DNA of 64,000 nt from Lysobacterales bacterium (GCA_019510125.1 JAEKKX010000011.1:81592-145591); one strand, 5' to 3'. Numbered from the stretch's first letter, positions 49,176 to 58,394 are shown. The notes: generated by a model not told the origin, from the sequence alone. A program made the numbers and translations.

Positions 49176-49735
49176 TTGCTTTTCTCTTCCTTGCGTGAAA
49201 AACAGGCCTCCACCCATGCCTGCGCAGCGAGATCATCAAGCGATGGGCCCGGATGTTCGACGCGCTCGAAATCGGCGAAACAGCGGCCATCCTTTCCGTC
49301 CAGATCGCCGAGCTTGCCGCCGCACAGACGCAAAGGTCGATCGACGGCATCCCAACCGGCTTCGCACTCGGTGCGGGTCTCGCTGCCTGGGCGACCGCAA
49401 ATGCCGGTGCGTCGCGCTTCGACAGGCGAGATCGCCTCGGCCATGACCCTTCCCTCGTAGCTGTCGCCCGAAGCGAAATACGACCAAGTGCCGCAGATCC
49501 GCTGACCGCGCTGCAGGAGCAGGTAGCGGCTGCATTGATCGGGAGATTCGGCGCCTGCGCACGACTCCCAACTCCCGGCGAATGGCGGAGATGCAGTGAC
49601 ATTCGCTTTTACGTCGACGGCCGCCCCCACGGGCGGGGATGCAGGCGGTGCCGCCTGCGATACCGGTTTCGCACATCCGAAACTACTGGATGCCAAGACG
49701 AATAGAACGACCGGGAACGACAGCATCCGCTTCAT
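49172..49735 (-). CDS. immunity lipoprotein of the adjacent effector (X-Tfi-like)
   Basis: The 187-residue protein has a lipoprotein signal (MLSFPVVLFVLASSSFGC, lipobox Cys). The mature part has CAGAESPDQCSRYLLLQRGQRICGTWSYFASGDSYEGRVMAEA, then four more Cys in TGICGRPGSETRTEC and DRPLRLCGGKLGDLDGKDGRCFADFE. These cysteine-rich immunity lipoproteins guard the periplasm against wall-degrading T4SS effectors in xanthomonads. The stop overlaps the effector start (ATGA), which is the usual order: immunity first, then toxin. Confidence 0.75.
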   Translation of the reverse strand: MKRMLSFPVVLFVLASSSFGCAKPVSQAAPPASPPVGAAVDVKANVTASPPFAGSWESCAGAESPDQCSRYLLLQRGQRICGTWSYFASGDSYEGRVMAEAISPVEARRTGICGRPGSETRTECEAGWDAVDRPLRLCGGKLGDLDGKDGRCFADFERVEHPGPSLDDLAAQAWVEACFSRKEEKSK

Positions 49736-50175
49736 GTTTCGACCGCTTCGGATGAGATATGAATGGTTGCGACACATGCCGGCAAACGCGGTGACAGGCG
49801 GACCGTCCGGCCGCGAAGCATGGGACTTTGATTCGTTCACTTCGTTGATTCCTCGTGAAACCCCTGCTGGCTCAGAGGGGGACGAGATGACTTTGGCATC
49901 CGGCGCTCGGTGGCGGCAAGAAGTGGCCCCAGGGTTGTGCGCTCTCGAGCAGTTTCCCGACGTCGACATCGGCCGTCCCGGTCGCTTTCCACAGGCGCGC
50001 GCCCCCTTCCGAGAGGTGACGCAGCCTGGAGCGCTGCGGATAGTCGGGCGGCATCGCCATGGAGCCCGCGCAGCGAATGCGCGATGGATCCCGACCCCAA
50101 TCGGGATCCCGGTCGCAGGGCACTCGGAAGCGGACGTCGAGGCCGCCCGGACGAGGCGGCACATCCGGCCAGGAC
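49736..50175. other. region without a supported gene, upstream of the immunity gene
   Basis: This 440-base stretch should hold the promoter of the immunity-effector pair on its left side (minus strand). Small frames exist (for instance 49872-50255 on the minus strand), but they run across the tRNA terminator and match no family. It is less G+C-rich than core genes. No promoter boxes could be fixed. Confidence 0.5.
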
Positions 50176-50234
50176 ATGAAAAAAGAAAAAAGGTCCCCCG
50201 AATGGTTCCTCGGGAAGGAACCGCCTGGGGACCT
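50176..50234 (-). terminator. terminator of tRNA-Gly
   Basis: On the minus strand a hairpin with outer stem aggtcccc / ggggacct (50191-50198 with 50227-50234) and an inner ggttcc / ggaacc stem is followed by CTTTTTTCTTTTTT. It lies 50 bases beyond the tRNA 3' end. Confidence 0.88.
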
Positions 50235-50286
50235 GTTCTCTGAGAATCCCAGCAAGCTCAGTGACTTGCGAGATTGGATATCGGAA

Positions 50287-50360
50287 TGGAGCGGGTGATG
50301 GGAATCGAACCCACGTTAGCAGCTTGGGAAGCTGCAGTTCTACCATTGAACTACACCCGC
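50287..50360 (-). tRNA. tRNA-Gly (anticodon CCC)
   Basis: Read on the minus strand, GCGGGTG at the 5' end pairs with CACCCGC, followed by T and an encoded CCA (50287-50289). The anticodon arm GCAGC-TTCCCAA-GCTGC gives anticodon CCC. The T arm has GTTCGATTC. All arms fold and the length is 74. A TACACT -10-like box lies 11 bases upstream (50372-50377). The 3' end faces the effector island, a usual integration site. Confidence 0.95.
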
Positions 50361-50385
50361 GGGGTCGCTTCAGTGTAGCGACTCC

Positions 50386-50414
50386 GGCGCGGCCCGCAAG
50401 CTGCGGGCCGCGCC
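50386..50414 (-). terminator. hairpin downstream of the autotransporter gene
   Basis: A perfect 13-bp stem (ggcgcggcccgca / tgcgggccgcgcc) with a 3-base loop lies between the esterase stop (50431) and the tRNA. There is no U-tract, so it may act more as a transcript stabiliser or rho-assisted stop than as a classic terminator. Confidence 0.6.
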
Positions 50415-50430
50415 GTGGACGTGCGCTGGA

Positions 50431-52284
50431 TCAGAACGCCTTGCCGACGGTGGCGAACACGCTGGCGTCGTTGCCGATGCCCTGCTCGGTGGTGACGCTG
50501 GCGCCGACGTTGGCGTCGAGGCCGAACAACTGCGTGCGGGCGCCCATCTGCAGGGTCAGGTAGCTGTCGTCGAACGGCACGCCGGCGACGGCGTACGGCA
50601 GGCTGCCGGTGATCGTCTGCGAACGGGCGAAGGCATCGCGCGGGGCGTCCTTGTGCTGCTTGTCCCAGGTCAGGCGGGCGTAGGGCACGAGGGTGTCGTG
50701 GATGCGGTAGCTGGCCTGCCAGCCGAGGCTGGTGATCAGCGAGTCGAAGCTCTGGTCCGGATAGGCCAGCGAGGTCGATTCGGTCGGGTGGCTCTCGGCG
50801 TAGCCGTCGACGTCGATGTTCTGCGACAGGATGCTGATCACCGGGCCGTGGCTGAGCTTCTCGCCCTTGAACTCGTAGCCGCCGCTGAGGCCCACGGTCA
50901 GGTTGGTGCCATCGGGCGAGCCGCTGTGGCTGCGCTTGGCCGGCCCGATCCACACGTCGCGGTTCACGTCGTACGAAGTCCAGGTGTAGCTGAGCTGGCC
51001 GTTGGCCCAGAAGCCGTCGCCGTACCAGCCGGCGAAGCCGCCGAGGCTGGCGTCGGTCTGGTCGAAGTCGCCGCTGCGGCCGCCGAAGTCGAAGCTGTTG
51101 CGGCCGACGCTGCCGAAGCCGCCGTAGACGACGTTGCCGTGGGTCCAGTCGACGCCGCCGGTCACGGTCGGGCCCATGCCGTCGTACAGCTTGCCGTCGT
51201 CGTACCGCTGGAAGTCGCCGCTGACGCTGGCCCACCAGCGCATGCCGTCGCCTTCGGGCTTGCCGGCGAGGTGGCCGGCGACGCGCTCGGCGCGGGCGCG
51301 GCCGATCACGCCTTCCGAATGCGGCAGCATCGCGATCTGGCGCGGGGCCTCGAGCAGCGAGATGGCGTACTCGGCCAGCATCTGGTGCGCGCGGCTGGTC
51401 GGGTGGACGCCGTCGGCGAACAGGTAGGTGTTCGGCGCGTCCGGCGAGACCAGGCTGGTCGGGTTGCAGGTCAGCGAGTTGGCGGTGATCTGCGGCTGGC
51501 AGGCGGTGCCGGTGATGTTGGTGAAGCCGTAGGCCGCCGGGTTCGCGGTGATCTCGTGGATCAGCGTGAAGGTGTCGACCGGGATCACGCGCAGGTTGTT
51601 GCTGGCCAGGCCGCTGAACAGCGCGTTGTTGTAGCTGGTGGTCAGGGCGGTGCCGGTCGCCATCACGGCGCTGCCCTGGGCGCGGAAGCCCGGGGTCACG
51701 CCGAGGTCGGGCACGGTCGGCACGAGGATGTAGCGCGCGCCGGCGTTCTGCAGCGTGCCGACGATGCCGATCTGCGAAGCGACCGCGGCGGCGATGGTGG
51801 TCGTCGGATTGGCGCTGCCGCTGGTGATGGCGAACAGGTCGTTCGCGCCACCCCAGACCGTGTACAGCGCGTGGCTGTCGGCGCGACCGCCATTCGCGGT
51901 GAGGTAATTGTTGACCTGGGTGGCCAGCGACGGGATCGGGCCGAGCGCGCCGGTCGAATTCACGCCGACGCGGGCGCCGCCGGCGGCGTAGTTGGTGCCA
52001 GTCTGGCCGTTACCGTTCGGCGCGGCGGAGGTGCCGTAGTAGTCGGCGAGATACTGCGACCACACGAAGCCCGGATTGGTGGTGAACTGGCCGGTGACGG
52101 CGCGGACGCTGGCCGGCAGCAGCGGACGGAAGAACCCGCTGTCGGTCAGGCTGTCGCCGAAGAACACGGTCTGGGTGTACGGGTCGGCCGCGGAGGCCGG
52201 CAGCGCCAGCGCGGCGCTCGCGGCGAGCAGCGCGACGGACAGGGTGTTGCGCAGGGGCCTGGCGGCCCGACGGTTGAACGACAT
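50431..52284 (-). CDS. GDSL-esterase autotransporter (EstA-like)
   Basis: The 617-residue protein has a signal peptide (RPLRNTLSVALLAASAALALPASA). The GDSL lipase domain follows, with FFGDSLTDSGFF (block I, Ser), YAAGGARVG (block II), WGGANDLFAI (block III) and FADGVHPTSRAHQ (block V, DxxH). From about residue 335 comes a beta-barrel domain (WWASVSGDFQRYDDGKLYDGMGPTVTGG onward) with the terminal AF of outer-membrane autotransporters. Such proteins display an esterase on the cell surface (EstA, PlpD-like). The start at 52284 is chosen for the signal peptide. Confidence 0.92.
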   Translation of the reverse strand: MSFNRRAARPLRNTLSVALLAASAALALPASAADPYTQTVFFGDSLTDSGFFRPLLPASVRAVTGQFTTNPGFVWSQYLADYYGTSAAPNGNGQTGTNYAAGGARVGVNSTGALGPIPSLATQVNNYLTANGGRADSHALYTVWGGANDLFAITSGSANPTTTIAAAVASQIGIVGTLQNAGARYILVPTVPDLGVTPGFRAQGSAVMATGTALTTSYNNALFSGLASNNLRVIPVDTFTLIHEITANPAAYGFTNITGTACQPQITANSLTCNPTSLVSPDAPNTYLFADGVHPTSRAHQMLAEYAISLLEAPRQIAMLPHSEGVIGRARAERVAGHLAGKPEGDGMRWWASVSGDFQRYDDGKLYDGMGPTVTGGVDWTHGNVVYGGFGSVGRNSFDFGGRSGDFDQTDASLGGFAGWYGDGFWANGQLSYTWTSYDVNRDVWIGPAKRSHSGSPDGTNLTVGLSGGYEFKGEKLSHGPVISILSQNIDVDGYAESHPTESTSLAYPDQSFDSLITSLGWQASYRIHDTLVPYARLTWDKQHKDAPRDAFARSQTITGSLPYAVAGVPFDDSYLTLQMGARTQLFGLDANVGASVTTEQGIGNDASVFATVGKAF

Positions 52285-52458
52285 GGATCCCACTCCCGAA
52301 CTGATGGAAAAAATGAAGGACTCGCAGGGCTCCGACGATTCATGGGGATACGCCGCCGGATGGTGGCCGCATCGTTTCACGAAGCCCGATGTGACTCAAG
52401 TGTGACAACGGACGGGTTCCGGCTGGGCAGACCGGGGGCGGCGGGCGACAATCCGGGC

Positions 52459-52674
52459 ATGGACAGCCCCTCCCTGCGCATCCGCCTCAACGGCGATCCC
52501 CTGGCTCTTCCCGCCCCCTGCACCCTGGCCGCCCTGCTCGCCGACCAGGGCCTGGCCGGCCGCCGGGTGGCGGTGGAGGTCAACGGCGAGATCGTGCCCC
52601 GCGGCCGCCACACCGAACATGCGCTCGCCGACGGCGACGTGGTCGAGATCGTCCACGCCCTGGGCGGGGGATGA
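52459..52674 (+). CDS. thiS: thiamine biosynthesis sulfur carrier ThiS
   Basis: ThiS carries sulfur on its C-terminal Gly-Gly for thiazole synthesis by ThiG. The 71-residue ubiquitin-like protein reads MDSPSLRIRLNGDPLALPAPCTLAALLADQGL in register and ends IVHALGGG, with the Gly-Gly required. It precedes thiG after a 215-base gap with no recognisable TPP riboswitch. The ATG at 52459 is close to the autotransporter start on the other strand. Confidence 0.93.
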   Translation: MDSPSLRIRLNGDPLALPAPCTLAALLADQGLAGRRVAVEVNGEIVPRGRHTEHALADGDVVEIVHALGGG

Positions 52675-52889
52675 GCACCCGGGCAGAGGCCCGGACCGGG
52701 CGACCCCGAGAAGCGCACCGCCTCCCGCCCGGACCAGCGCGACGCGTCCCGCAAGCACCCGGCCGCTGACCACCGGCCGCCCCCGCAAGGCATCGGGGCC
52801 GCCTCGCATCGGCCATGCCGCTCCGCCCACATGCATATCGTCCGCCGACACATCGCCCCATCCCGGCGACGATGGGCGATAATCCCGCG

Positions 52890-53687
52890 ATGACCGCGCT
52901 TCCCCACTTCGACGACCCGCTCGTCATCGCCGGCAAGACCTACCGCTCGCGCCTGCTCACCGGCACCGGCAAGTTCAAGGACCTCGACGAAACCCGCCGC
53001 GCCACCGAGGCCGCCGGCGCCGAGATCGTCACCGTCGCGATCCGCCGGACCAACATCGGCCAGAACCCGGACGAGCCCAACCTGCTCGACGTGCTGCCGC
53101 CGGACCGCTACGCGATCCTGCCCAACACCGCCGGCTGCTACACCGCCGAGGACGCGGTGCGCACCTGTCGCCTCGCCCGCGAGCTGCTCGACGGCCACAC
53201 CCTGGTCAAGCTCGAAGTGCTCGGCGACCAGCGCACGCTGTTCCCCGACGTGGTGCAGACGCTGAAGGCCGCCGAGCAGCTCGTCGCCGACGGCTTCGAC
53301 GTGATGGTCTACACCAGCGACGACCCGATCCTGGCCCGCCGGCTGGAGGAGATCGGCTGCTGCGCGGTGATGCCGCTGGCGGCGCCGATCGGCTCCGGCC
53401 TCGGCATCCAGAACCGCTGGAACCTGCTGGAGATCGTCGAGAACGCCAAGGTGCCGATCCTCGTCGACGCCGGCGTCGGCACCGCGTCCGACGCCGCGAT
53501 CGCGATGGAGCTGGGCTGCGACGGCGTGCTGATGAACACCGCCATCGCCGGCGCGAAGGACCCGGTGCGCATGGCGCTGGCGATGCGGCTGGCGATCGAG
53601 GCCGGCCGCCACGCCTTCCTCTCGGGCCGCATCCCGCGCAAGCGCTTCGCCTCGGCGTCCTCGCCGGTGGACGGGCTGATCGGATGA
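52890..53687 (+). CDS. thiG: thiazole synthase ThiG
   Basis: ThiG makes the thiazole phosphate of thiamine from deoxyxylulose phosphate, dehydroglycine and ThiS-COSH. The 265-residue TIM barrel begins [25 protein letters not shown] and has [59 protein letters not shown] (with the catalytic lysine region) and [17 protein letters not shown]. Its stop overlaps the trmB start (ATGA). Confidence 0.95.
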   Translation: MTALPHFDDPLVIAGKTYRSRLLTGTGKFKDLDETRRATEAAGAEIVTVAIRRTNIGQNPDEPNLLDVLPPDRYAILPNTAGCYTAEDAVRTCRLARELLDGHTLVKLEVLGDQRTLFPDVVQTLKAAEQLVADGFDVMVYTSDDPILARRLEEIGCCAVMPLAAPIGSGLGIQNRWNLLEIVENAKVPILVDAGVGTASDAAIAMELGCDGVLMNTAIAGAKDPVRMALAMRLAIEAGRHAFLSGRIPRKRFASASSPVDGLIG

Positions 53688-54463
53688 CCGTCGAGACCCG
53701 TCCGCCGCAGGACGACACCGACGGGCAGACGCTCGACAAGCCCTTCACCGTCACCCCCGGGCAGCGCCAGATCCGCAGCTTCGTGCTGCGGCAGGGCCGC
53801 TTCACCGAGGCCCAGCAGCGTGCGTTCGACACGCTGTGGCCACGATTCGGGCTCGACTACACCGGGACGTTGCGCGATTTCGACGCCGCTTTCGGCCGCC
53901 ATGCGCCGCTGGTGGTGGAGATCGGCTTCGGCAACGGCGAGGCGCTGCGCTTCGCCGCGCGGCAGGACCCGTCGCGCAACTACATCGGCGTCGAGGTCCA
54001 CGCCCCCGGCGTCGGCCGGCTGCTGAACTGGCTGGCCGAGGACGGCAGCGACCACGTCCGCCTGTTCCGCCACGACGCGGTGGAAGTGCTCGAACGCGAG
54101 ATCGCCGACGGCGCGCTCGACGAGGTCCGCATCTACTTCCCCGATCCCTGGCACAAGAAGCGCCACAACAAGCGCCGCCTTGTGCAGCCGGCCTTCGCCG
54201 CGCTGCTGGCGCGCAAGCTGCGCACCGGCGGCCGCCTGCACCTCGCCACCGACTGGGCCGACTACGCCGAGCACATGTGGGACGTGCTCGACGCCGCGCC
54301 CGGCCTGCGCAACGTCGCCGGCCCGCGCGGCGCGGTGCCGCGACCCGACTGGCGGCCGCAGACCCATTTCGAGACGCGGGGCCAGAAGCTGGGCCACGGC
54401 GTGTGGGATCTTCTGTACACGCGCACCGACGATCCCCTGCCCGCGCCGGACGTCCACGACTGA
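53684..54463 (+). CDS. trmB: tRNA (guanine-N7-)-methyltransferase
   Basis: TrmB makes m7G46 in tRNAs. The 259-residue enzyme has [24 protein letters not shown] near the start, [17 protein letters not shown] as the SAM site, [15 protein letters not shown], and the signature [21 protein letters not shown]. The C-terminus has [25 protein letters not shown] at 53684 overlaps thiG; thiG-trmB is the order in several xanthomonads. Confidence 0.95.
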   Translation: MTVETRPPQDDTDGQTLDKPFTVTPGQRQIRSFVLRQGRFTEAQQRAFDTLWPRFGLDYTGTLRDFDAAFGRHAPLVVEIGFGNGEALRFAARQDPSRNYIGVEVHAPGVGRLLNWLAEDGSDHVRLFRHDAVEVLEREIADGALDEVRIYFPDPWHKKRHNKRRLVQPAFAALLARKLRTGGRLHLATDWADYAEHMWDVLDAAPGLRNVAGPRGAVPRPDWRPQTHFETRGQKLGHGVWDLLYTRTDDPLPAPDVHD

Positions 54464-54465
54464 CG

Positions 54466-56307
54466 ATGGAGAACCAGCTCACCCTCACCAGCGACATGCA
54501 GCTCGTGCTCGGGCTGACGGTGCTGACGATGGTGCTGTTCCTGTTCGAGCGCCTGCGCGCGGACGTGGTCGCGCTGGTGGTGCTGGTGCTGCTGGGGCTG
54601 ACCGGGCTGGTCGAGCCCGGCGACCTGTTCAACGGCTTCGCCAGTAACGCGGTGATGAGCGTGATCGCGACCATGATCCTCGGCGCGGGCCTGGACCGCA
54701 CCGGCGCGCTCAACCGCCTCGCCGGCTGGCTGCTGCGCCGCGCGCGCGGCGCCGAAACCCGGCTGATGCTGTTCACCTCGGCGATCGCCGGCCTCAACTC
54801 CTCGGTGATGCAGAACCCGTCGGTGATGGCGCTGTACCTGCCGGTGGCCTCGCGGCTGTCCTCGCGCACCGGCCTGCCGCTGTCGCGCCTGCTGCTGCCG
54901 ATCGGCGCGGCGATCGTGATGGGCGGCGGCCTGACCATGGTCGGCAATTCGCCGCTGATCCTGCTCAACGACCTGCTGCGCACCGCCAACGACAGCCTGC
55001 CGTCGGGCCTGATGACGCTCAAGCCGCTGCCGATGTTCGCGCCGCTGCCGATCGGCGCCGCGCTGCTGACCGCATCGCTGGCCTACTTCCACTTCTTCGG
55101 CGCGCGCCGGCTGCGCGACGACGACAGCGACTCCGGCGTCACCCCGGCGCTGACCCAGAGCTACTTCGCCAGCGCCTACGGCATCGACGGCGAGGTCTAC
55201 GAGCTGACCGTCAGCGCTGACAGCCCGCTGGTCGGCATGTCGCTGCGCGAGATCGAGGACCTGCACGACGCGCCGGTGATCCTCGCGCTGAAGACCGGCA
55301 ACGAATCGCGGCTGGCGCCGCCGGGCGACGCACGGATCTGGGTCGGCAGCGTGCTCGGCGTGATGGGGCCGCGGCAGTCGATCGTCGATTTCACCCAGAA
55401 CCGCTTCCTGCGCATGAGCGTGCGCCTGCGCGAGTTCGCCGACCTGTTCAACCCGGCCCGCGCCGGCATCTCCGAGGCGGTGATCCCGCCGACCTCGACC
55501 TGGATCGGCAAGACCGCCACCCAACTGCAGCTTAGGCGACGGCTCAACCTGCGGCTGCTCGCGATCAACCGCGACAAGCAGGTGCTGCGCGAGGACGTGC
55601 GCGAACTGCCGCTGCGCGCCGGCGACCTGCTGGTGCTGCACAGCATCTGGACCGACCTGGCGCAGTCCGCGGGCGGCCGCGACTTCGTGCCGGTGACCGA
55701 CTACCCCAAGGCCGAGCAGCGCCCGCACAAGTTCAAGATCGCGATGACGATCTTCGGCATCACCATGGCGATCGCGCTGTCCTCGCGCATCCCGGCGTCG
55801 GTCGCGCTGATGACCGGGGTCGCCGGCATGCTGATCACCGGCGTGCTGAAGATGGACGAGGCCTACGCCGCGATCAACTGGAAGACCGTGTTCCTGATGG
55901 CCTGCCTGATTCCCCTCGGCTGGGCGATGGACTCCAGCGGCGCCGCCGCCTGGGTCGCCGGGCACACCCTCGACCGGCTGCCGGCCGGGACCCCGACCTG
56001 GCTGCTGGAGATCGCCGTCGGCCTGCTGACGACCGCGTTTTCGCTGGTGATCAGCCACGTCGGCGCGACGATCGTGATGGTGCCGGTGGCGATCAACATC
56101 GCGCTGGCCGCCGGCGGCAATCCGACCGCGGCGGCGCTGATCGTGGCCCTGTCGGCGTCCAACAACTTCATGACCGCTTCCAACCCGGTCATGTCGATGA
56201 TCGCCGGCCCCGCCGGCTACACCTCGAAGGAGCTGTGGCGCGTCGGCGGGCCGCTGAGCCTGGTCTACACCTCGGTCGTGGTGCTGATGGTGAACCTGTT
56301 GTTCTGA
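54466..56307 (+). CDS. SLC13/DASS-type transporter with TrkA-C domains
   Basis: The 613-residue membrane protein has about eleven hydrophobic segments in two halves, with the SLC13-like SSVMQNPSVMALYLPVASRL in the first and SHVGATIVMVPVAINIALAAGGNPTAAALIVALSASNNFMTASNPV in the second. Between them lie two RCK-C (TrkA-C) domains (residues about 240-310, GEVYELTVSADSPLVGMSLREIEDLHDAPVILALK; and 325-400). Such proteins carry dicarboxylates, sulfate or related anions; the substrate is unknown. It starts two bases after trmB. Confidence 0.85.
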   Translation: MENQLTLTSDMQLVLGLTVLTMVLFLFERLRADVVALVVLVLLGLTGLVEPGDLFNGFASNAVMSVIATMILGAGLDRTGALNRLAGWLLRRARGAETRLMLFTSAIAGLNSSVMQNPSVMALYLPVASRLSSRTGLPLSRLLLPIGAAIVMGGGLTMVGNSPLILLNDLLRTANDSLPSGLMTLKPLPMFAPLPIGAALLTASLAYFHFFGARRLRDDDSDSGVTPALTQSYFASAYGIDGEVYELTVSADSPLVGMSLREIEDLHDAPVILALKTGNESRLAPPGDARIWVGSVLGVMGPRQSIVDFTQNRFLRMSVRLREFADLFNPARAGISEAVIPPTSTWIGKTATQLQLRRRLNLRLLAINRDKQVLREDVRELPLRAGDLLVLHSIWTDLAQSAGGRDFVPVTDYPKAEQRPHKFKIAMTIFGITMAIALSSRIPASVALMTGVAGMLITGVLKMDEAYAAINWKTVFLMACLIPLGWAMDSSGAAAWVAGHTLDRLPAGTPTWLLEIAVGLLTTAFSLVISHVGATIVMVPVAINIALAAGGNPTAAALIVALSASNNFMTASNPVMSMIAGPAGYTSKELWRVGGPLSLVYTSVVVLMVNLLF

Positions 56308-56349
56308 GCCTGCTGTTCCGGGCCTGCTGTTCCGGGCCTGCGGCTCCGG
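56308..56349. repeat. three 14-bp tandem repeats after the transporter gene
   Basis: The unit gcctgctgttccgg occurs twice exactly (56308-56321, 56322-56335) and once diverged (56336-56349). The first copy begins one base after the transporter stop. Such short tandem units are slippage products; no known family. Confidence 0.75.
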
Positions 56350-56526
56350 CGCCAGCCATTGCGGGCCAGCCGGGGCGCCGCCCCGCCCGCCGCCGCGCCG
56401 GGACGCCGATTGGCCTGACCGCGACCCGGTTCCCGTTCCATACTGGACCCGCACGCTCCGCCCCCGCGCCGTGCGCCCAGGTCCGCCCGGCGGATCCCAC
56501 CCACTCGCAACGCAGGTTTTTTTCGC

Positions 56527-57018
56527 ATGGAACAGACGACATCCTTCCGCAGCGCCGAGGACATCGGTCGGCGCGTGCTTCGCCTGGTCGAGAACGTCCG
56601 CGGACCCGACGACCTCGCCCCCACCCGGATCGAGGAGCTCACCGGCCTCAAGGTCGCCTTCAATCCCGACGACGCCCGCGAATACGGCACCGGCGGCCAG
56701 CTCACCGACGCGTGGGCCTACAACCTGGTGACCCTGCCGCAGGTCGGCGAGGCCCGGCCGTCGCAGTTGATGTTCTCGTTCGACGACGAAACCGGCGAGC
56801 ACGCCGACATGGGCCCGATCAGCGCGCTCGACTTCGACGACTACGCCGCCGCGCTCGCCGCCGCCGGCTTCCGTCCGACGCCCGTGCACGGCCGGCTCGG
56901 CAACATCCTCCACTGGGACTTCGCCCGCGACGACGTGACCGTGCAGGTCTACGTCCGCGGCGAGAACGACGAGAAGGCCGAACACGCCTGCGTCTCCCGC
57001 CTGATCATCAACGCCTGA
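56527..57018 (+). CDS. putative cytosolic immunity protein for the adjacent effector
   Basis: The 163-residue protein (MEQTTSFRSAEDIGRRVLRLVENVRGPDDLAPTRIEELTGL in register) is acidic, has no signal peptide or membrane segment, and shows a mixed alpha/beta pattern with strands around LMFSFDDETGE and VTVQVYVRGENDEK. It lies 11 bases upstream of an XVIPCD effector. Its place and size fit an X-Tfi, but of the cytosolic type, which would suggest that the metallopeptidase acts in the cytosol; that is inference. The ATG has only a weak ribosome-binding site (caggt). Confidence 0.55.
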   Translation: MEQTTSFRSAEDIGRRVLRLVENVRGPDDLAPTRIEELTGLKVAFNPDDAREYGTGGQLTDAWAYNLVTLPQVGEARPSQLMFSFDDETGEHADMGPISALDFDDYAAALAAAGFRPTPVHGRLGNILHWDFARDDVTVQVYVRGENDEKAEHACVSRLIINA

Positions 57019-57029
57019 GGGAGCCCGCC

Positions 57030-58364
57030 ATGGCCGTCGTACCCGAAGAGGTCCTGAAAGCCCGCAAGGCCGCCGAGACGAAGCTCGACAAGATGCTGTC
57101 GGACTTCGAGAAGGCCCATGACACCAAGACCGAGACCCCCGGCAAGAACCTGCGCCAGCTCCTCGAGAACTCGCCGGACCTGAAGGCGCGGATCCTCGAT
57201 TCCGTGCAGAAGGGACACCTCGACAAATTCGAGATGCTGCCGCCCGGCGCCAACGCCGGCGGCACCTACAACAGCGACAACAAGACCATCGAGCTGCCGC
57301 CGGAGTACCTGAAGAAGGCCGGCAAGGACAAGGCCGCCGCGTCCGAGCTGGTGTTCGTGATGGGTCACGAGATCCAGCACTCGTTCAACAGCACGGTCAG
57401 CGACAAGGCGGTCGACGCCTTCGTCAAGGACGTCGACAAGACCGCCAAGGGCCCGGGCCCGCACGACTACACCGGGGCGGTGAAGACCCTGATCCAGAGC
57501 TACCGCGCGGACGAGGCCGGCGCCAACATCGGCGGCTACAACGCCATCGTCTCGCAGGTCGCCAAGGAGAAGAAGGACCACGGCGACGACAAGCCGCCGA
57601 CGCTGAAGGAGCTGTACAACGCGCACCCCGGCCGGATGGAGGACTTCATCGACCGCACCGGCAAGGCGCCGAACTTCAGCTACGCGCTCAAGCCGGGCTA
57701 CACGATGGAGCCCGACATGACGATCAAGGACAACCCCAAGAACGTCGAGGCGTCCGCCAAGTACTACTTCGACCAGCCGGCCAGCGCCACCCGCCTCGGC
57801 CCGAAGGGCAACCAGGACTACGCCAATTACTACGGCGAGTGGGCGCTCAACGTCATCAACGACGCCGAGAAGCAGGCGCTCAAGGACGCGAAGAAGCACG
57901 ACCCGAAGGCGACCGCGCCCGAGGTCAAGCTCGACATGGACGCGCTGCACCTGAAGAAGTCGCTGATGGACACCGGGCTGCATTTCACCGACACCAGCCC
58001 GAAGAAGCCCGTCACCGAGGCCCCCGCCCTGGAACCGGCGCTCTACAAGCAGGCCGAGGACGCGCTGAAGAAGGTCGACGGCCTCGGCCTCAAGGGCGAG
58101 GAACTGCGCAACGTCGCCGCCGCCACCGCGCTGCACGCGCAGAACGCCGGCATGGAACGCATCGACGGCGCGCTGCTGGGCAAGAACGGCCAGGTCTTCG
58201 CCTACCAGGGCGATCCCGCCAGCGAATCCGCCGACCGGGTCGCGGTCAACGTCGCCCAGGCCCGGCAGCAGCCCGCCAACGATTCGCTGGCGACGCTGAT
58301 GATCCCGGATCCGCAGCAGGCCCAGGCGCAACCGACGCAGCAGCGGAGCATGGGCGGCCCGTAA
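57030..58364 (+). CDS. XVIPCD-type T4SS effector with HExxH metallopeptidase domain
   Basis: The 444-residue protein has no N-terminal signal. The N-terminal domain carries LVFVMGHEIQHSFNSTVSD (HExxH zinc motif, residues about 110-128) with SYRADEAGANIGGYNAIV (a likely third ligand, Glu) 50 residues later, as in gluzincin peptidases. The C-terminal 110 residues have LYKQAEDALKKVDGLGLKGEEL ... AAATALHAQNAGMERIDGALLGKNGQVFAYQGDP and a Gln-rich tail (PQQAQAQPTQQRS), the XVIPCD pattern that recruits effectors to the T4SS. It is 11 bases after its likely immunity gene. It would kill competing bacteria after contact. Confidence 0.78.
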   Translation: MAVVPEEVLKARKAAETKLDKMLSDFEKAHDTKTETPGKNLRQLLENSPDLKARILDSVQKGHLDKFEMLPPGANAGGTYNSDNKTIELPPEYLKKAGKDKAAASELVFVMGHEIQHSFNSTVSDKAVDAFVKDVDKTAKGPGPHDYTGAVKTLIQSYRADEAGANIGGYNAIVSQVAKEKKDHGDDKPPTLKELYNAHPGRMEDFIDRTGKAPNFSYALKPGYTMEPDMTIKDNPKNVEASAKYYFDQPASATRLGPKGNQDYANYYGEWALNVINDAEKQALKDAKKHDPKATAPEVKLDMDALHLKKSLMDTGLHFTDTSPKKPVTEAPALEPALYKQAEDALKKVDGLGLKGEELRNVAAATALHAQNAGMERIDGALLGKNGQVFAYQGDPASESADRVAVNVAQARQQPANDSLATLMIPDPQQAQAQPTQQRSMGGP

Positions 58365-58394
58365 GGCGTCGCGTCATCGCCAGCGGCAAGGCGA

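Noticed and set aside
49872..50255. Minus-strand frame next to the immunity gene
   Set aside because: It runs through the tRNA-Gly terminator hairpin, has no family match and no good ribosome-binding site.
52380..52458. Possible TPP riboswitch before thiS
   Set aside because: The region is too short and lacks the conserved CUGAGA and ACCUGAU-type blocks.
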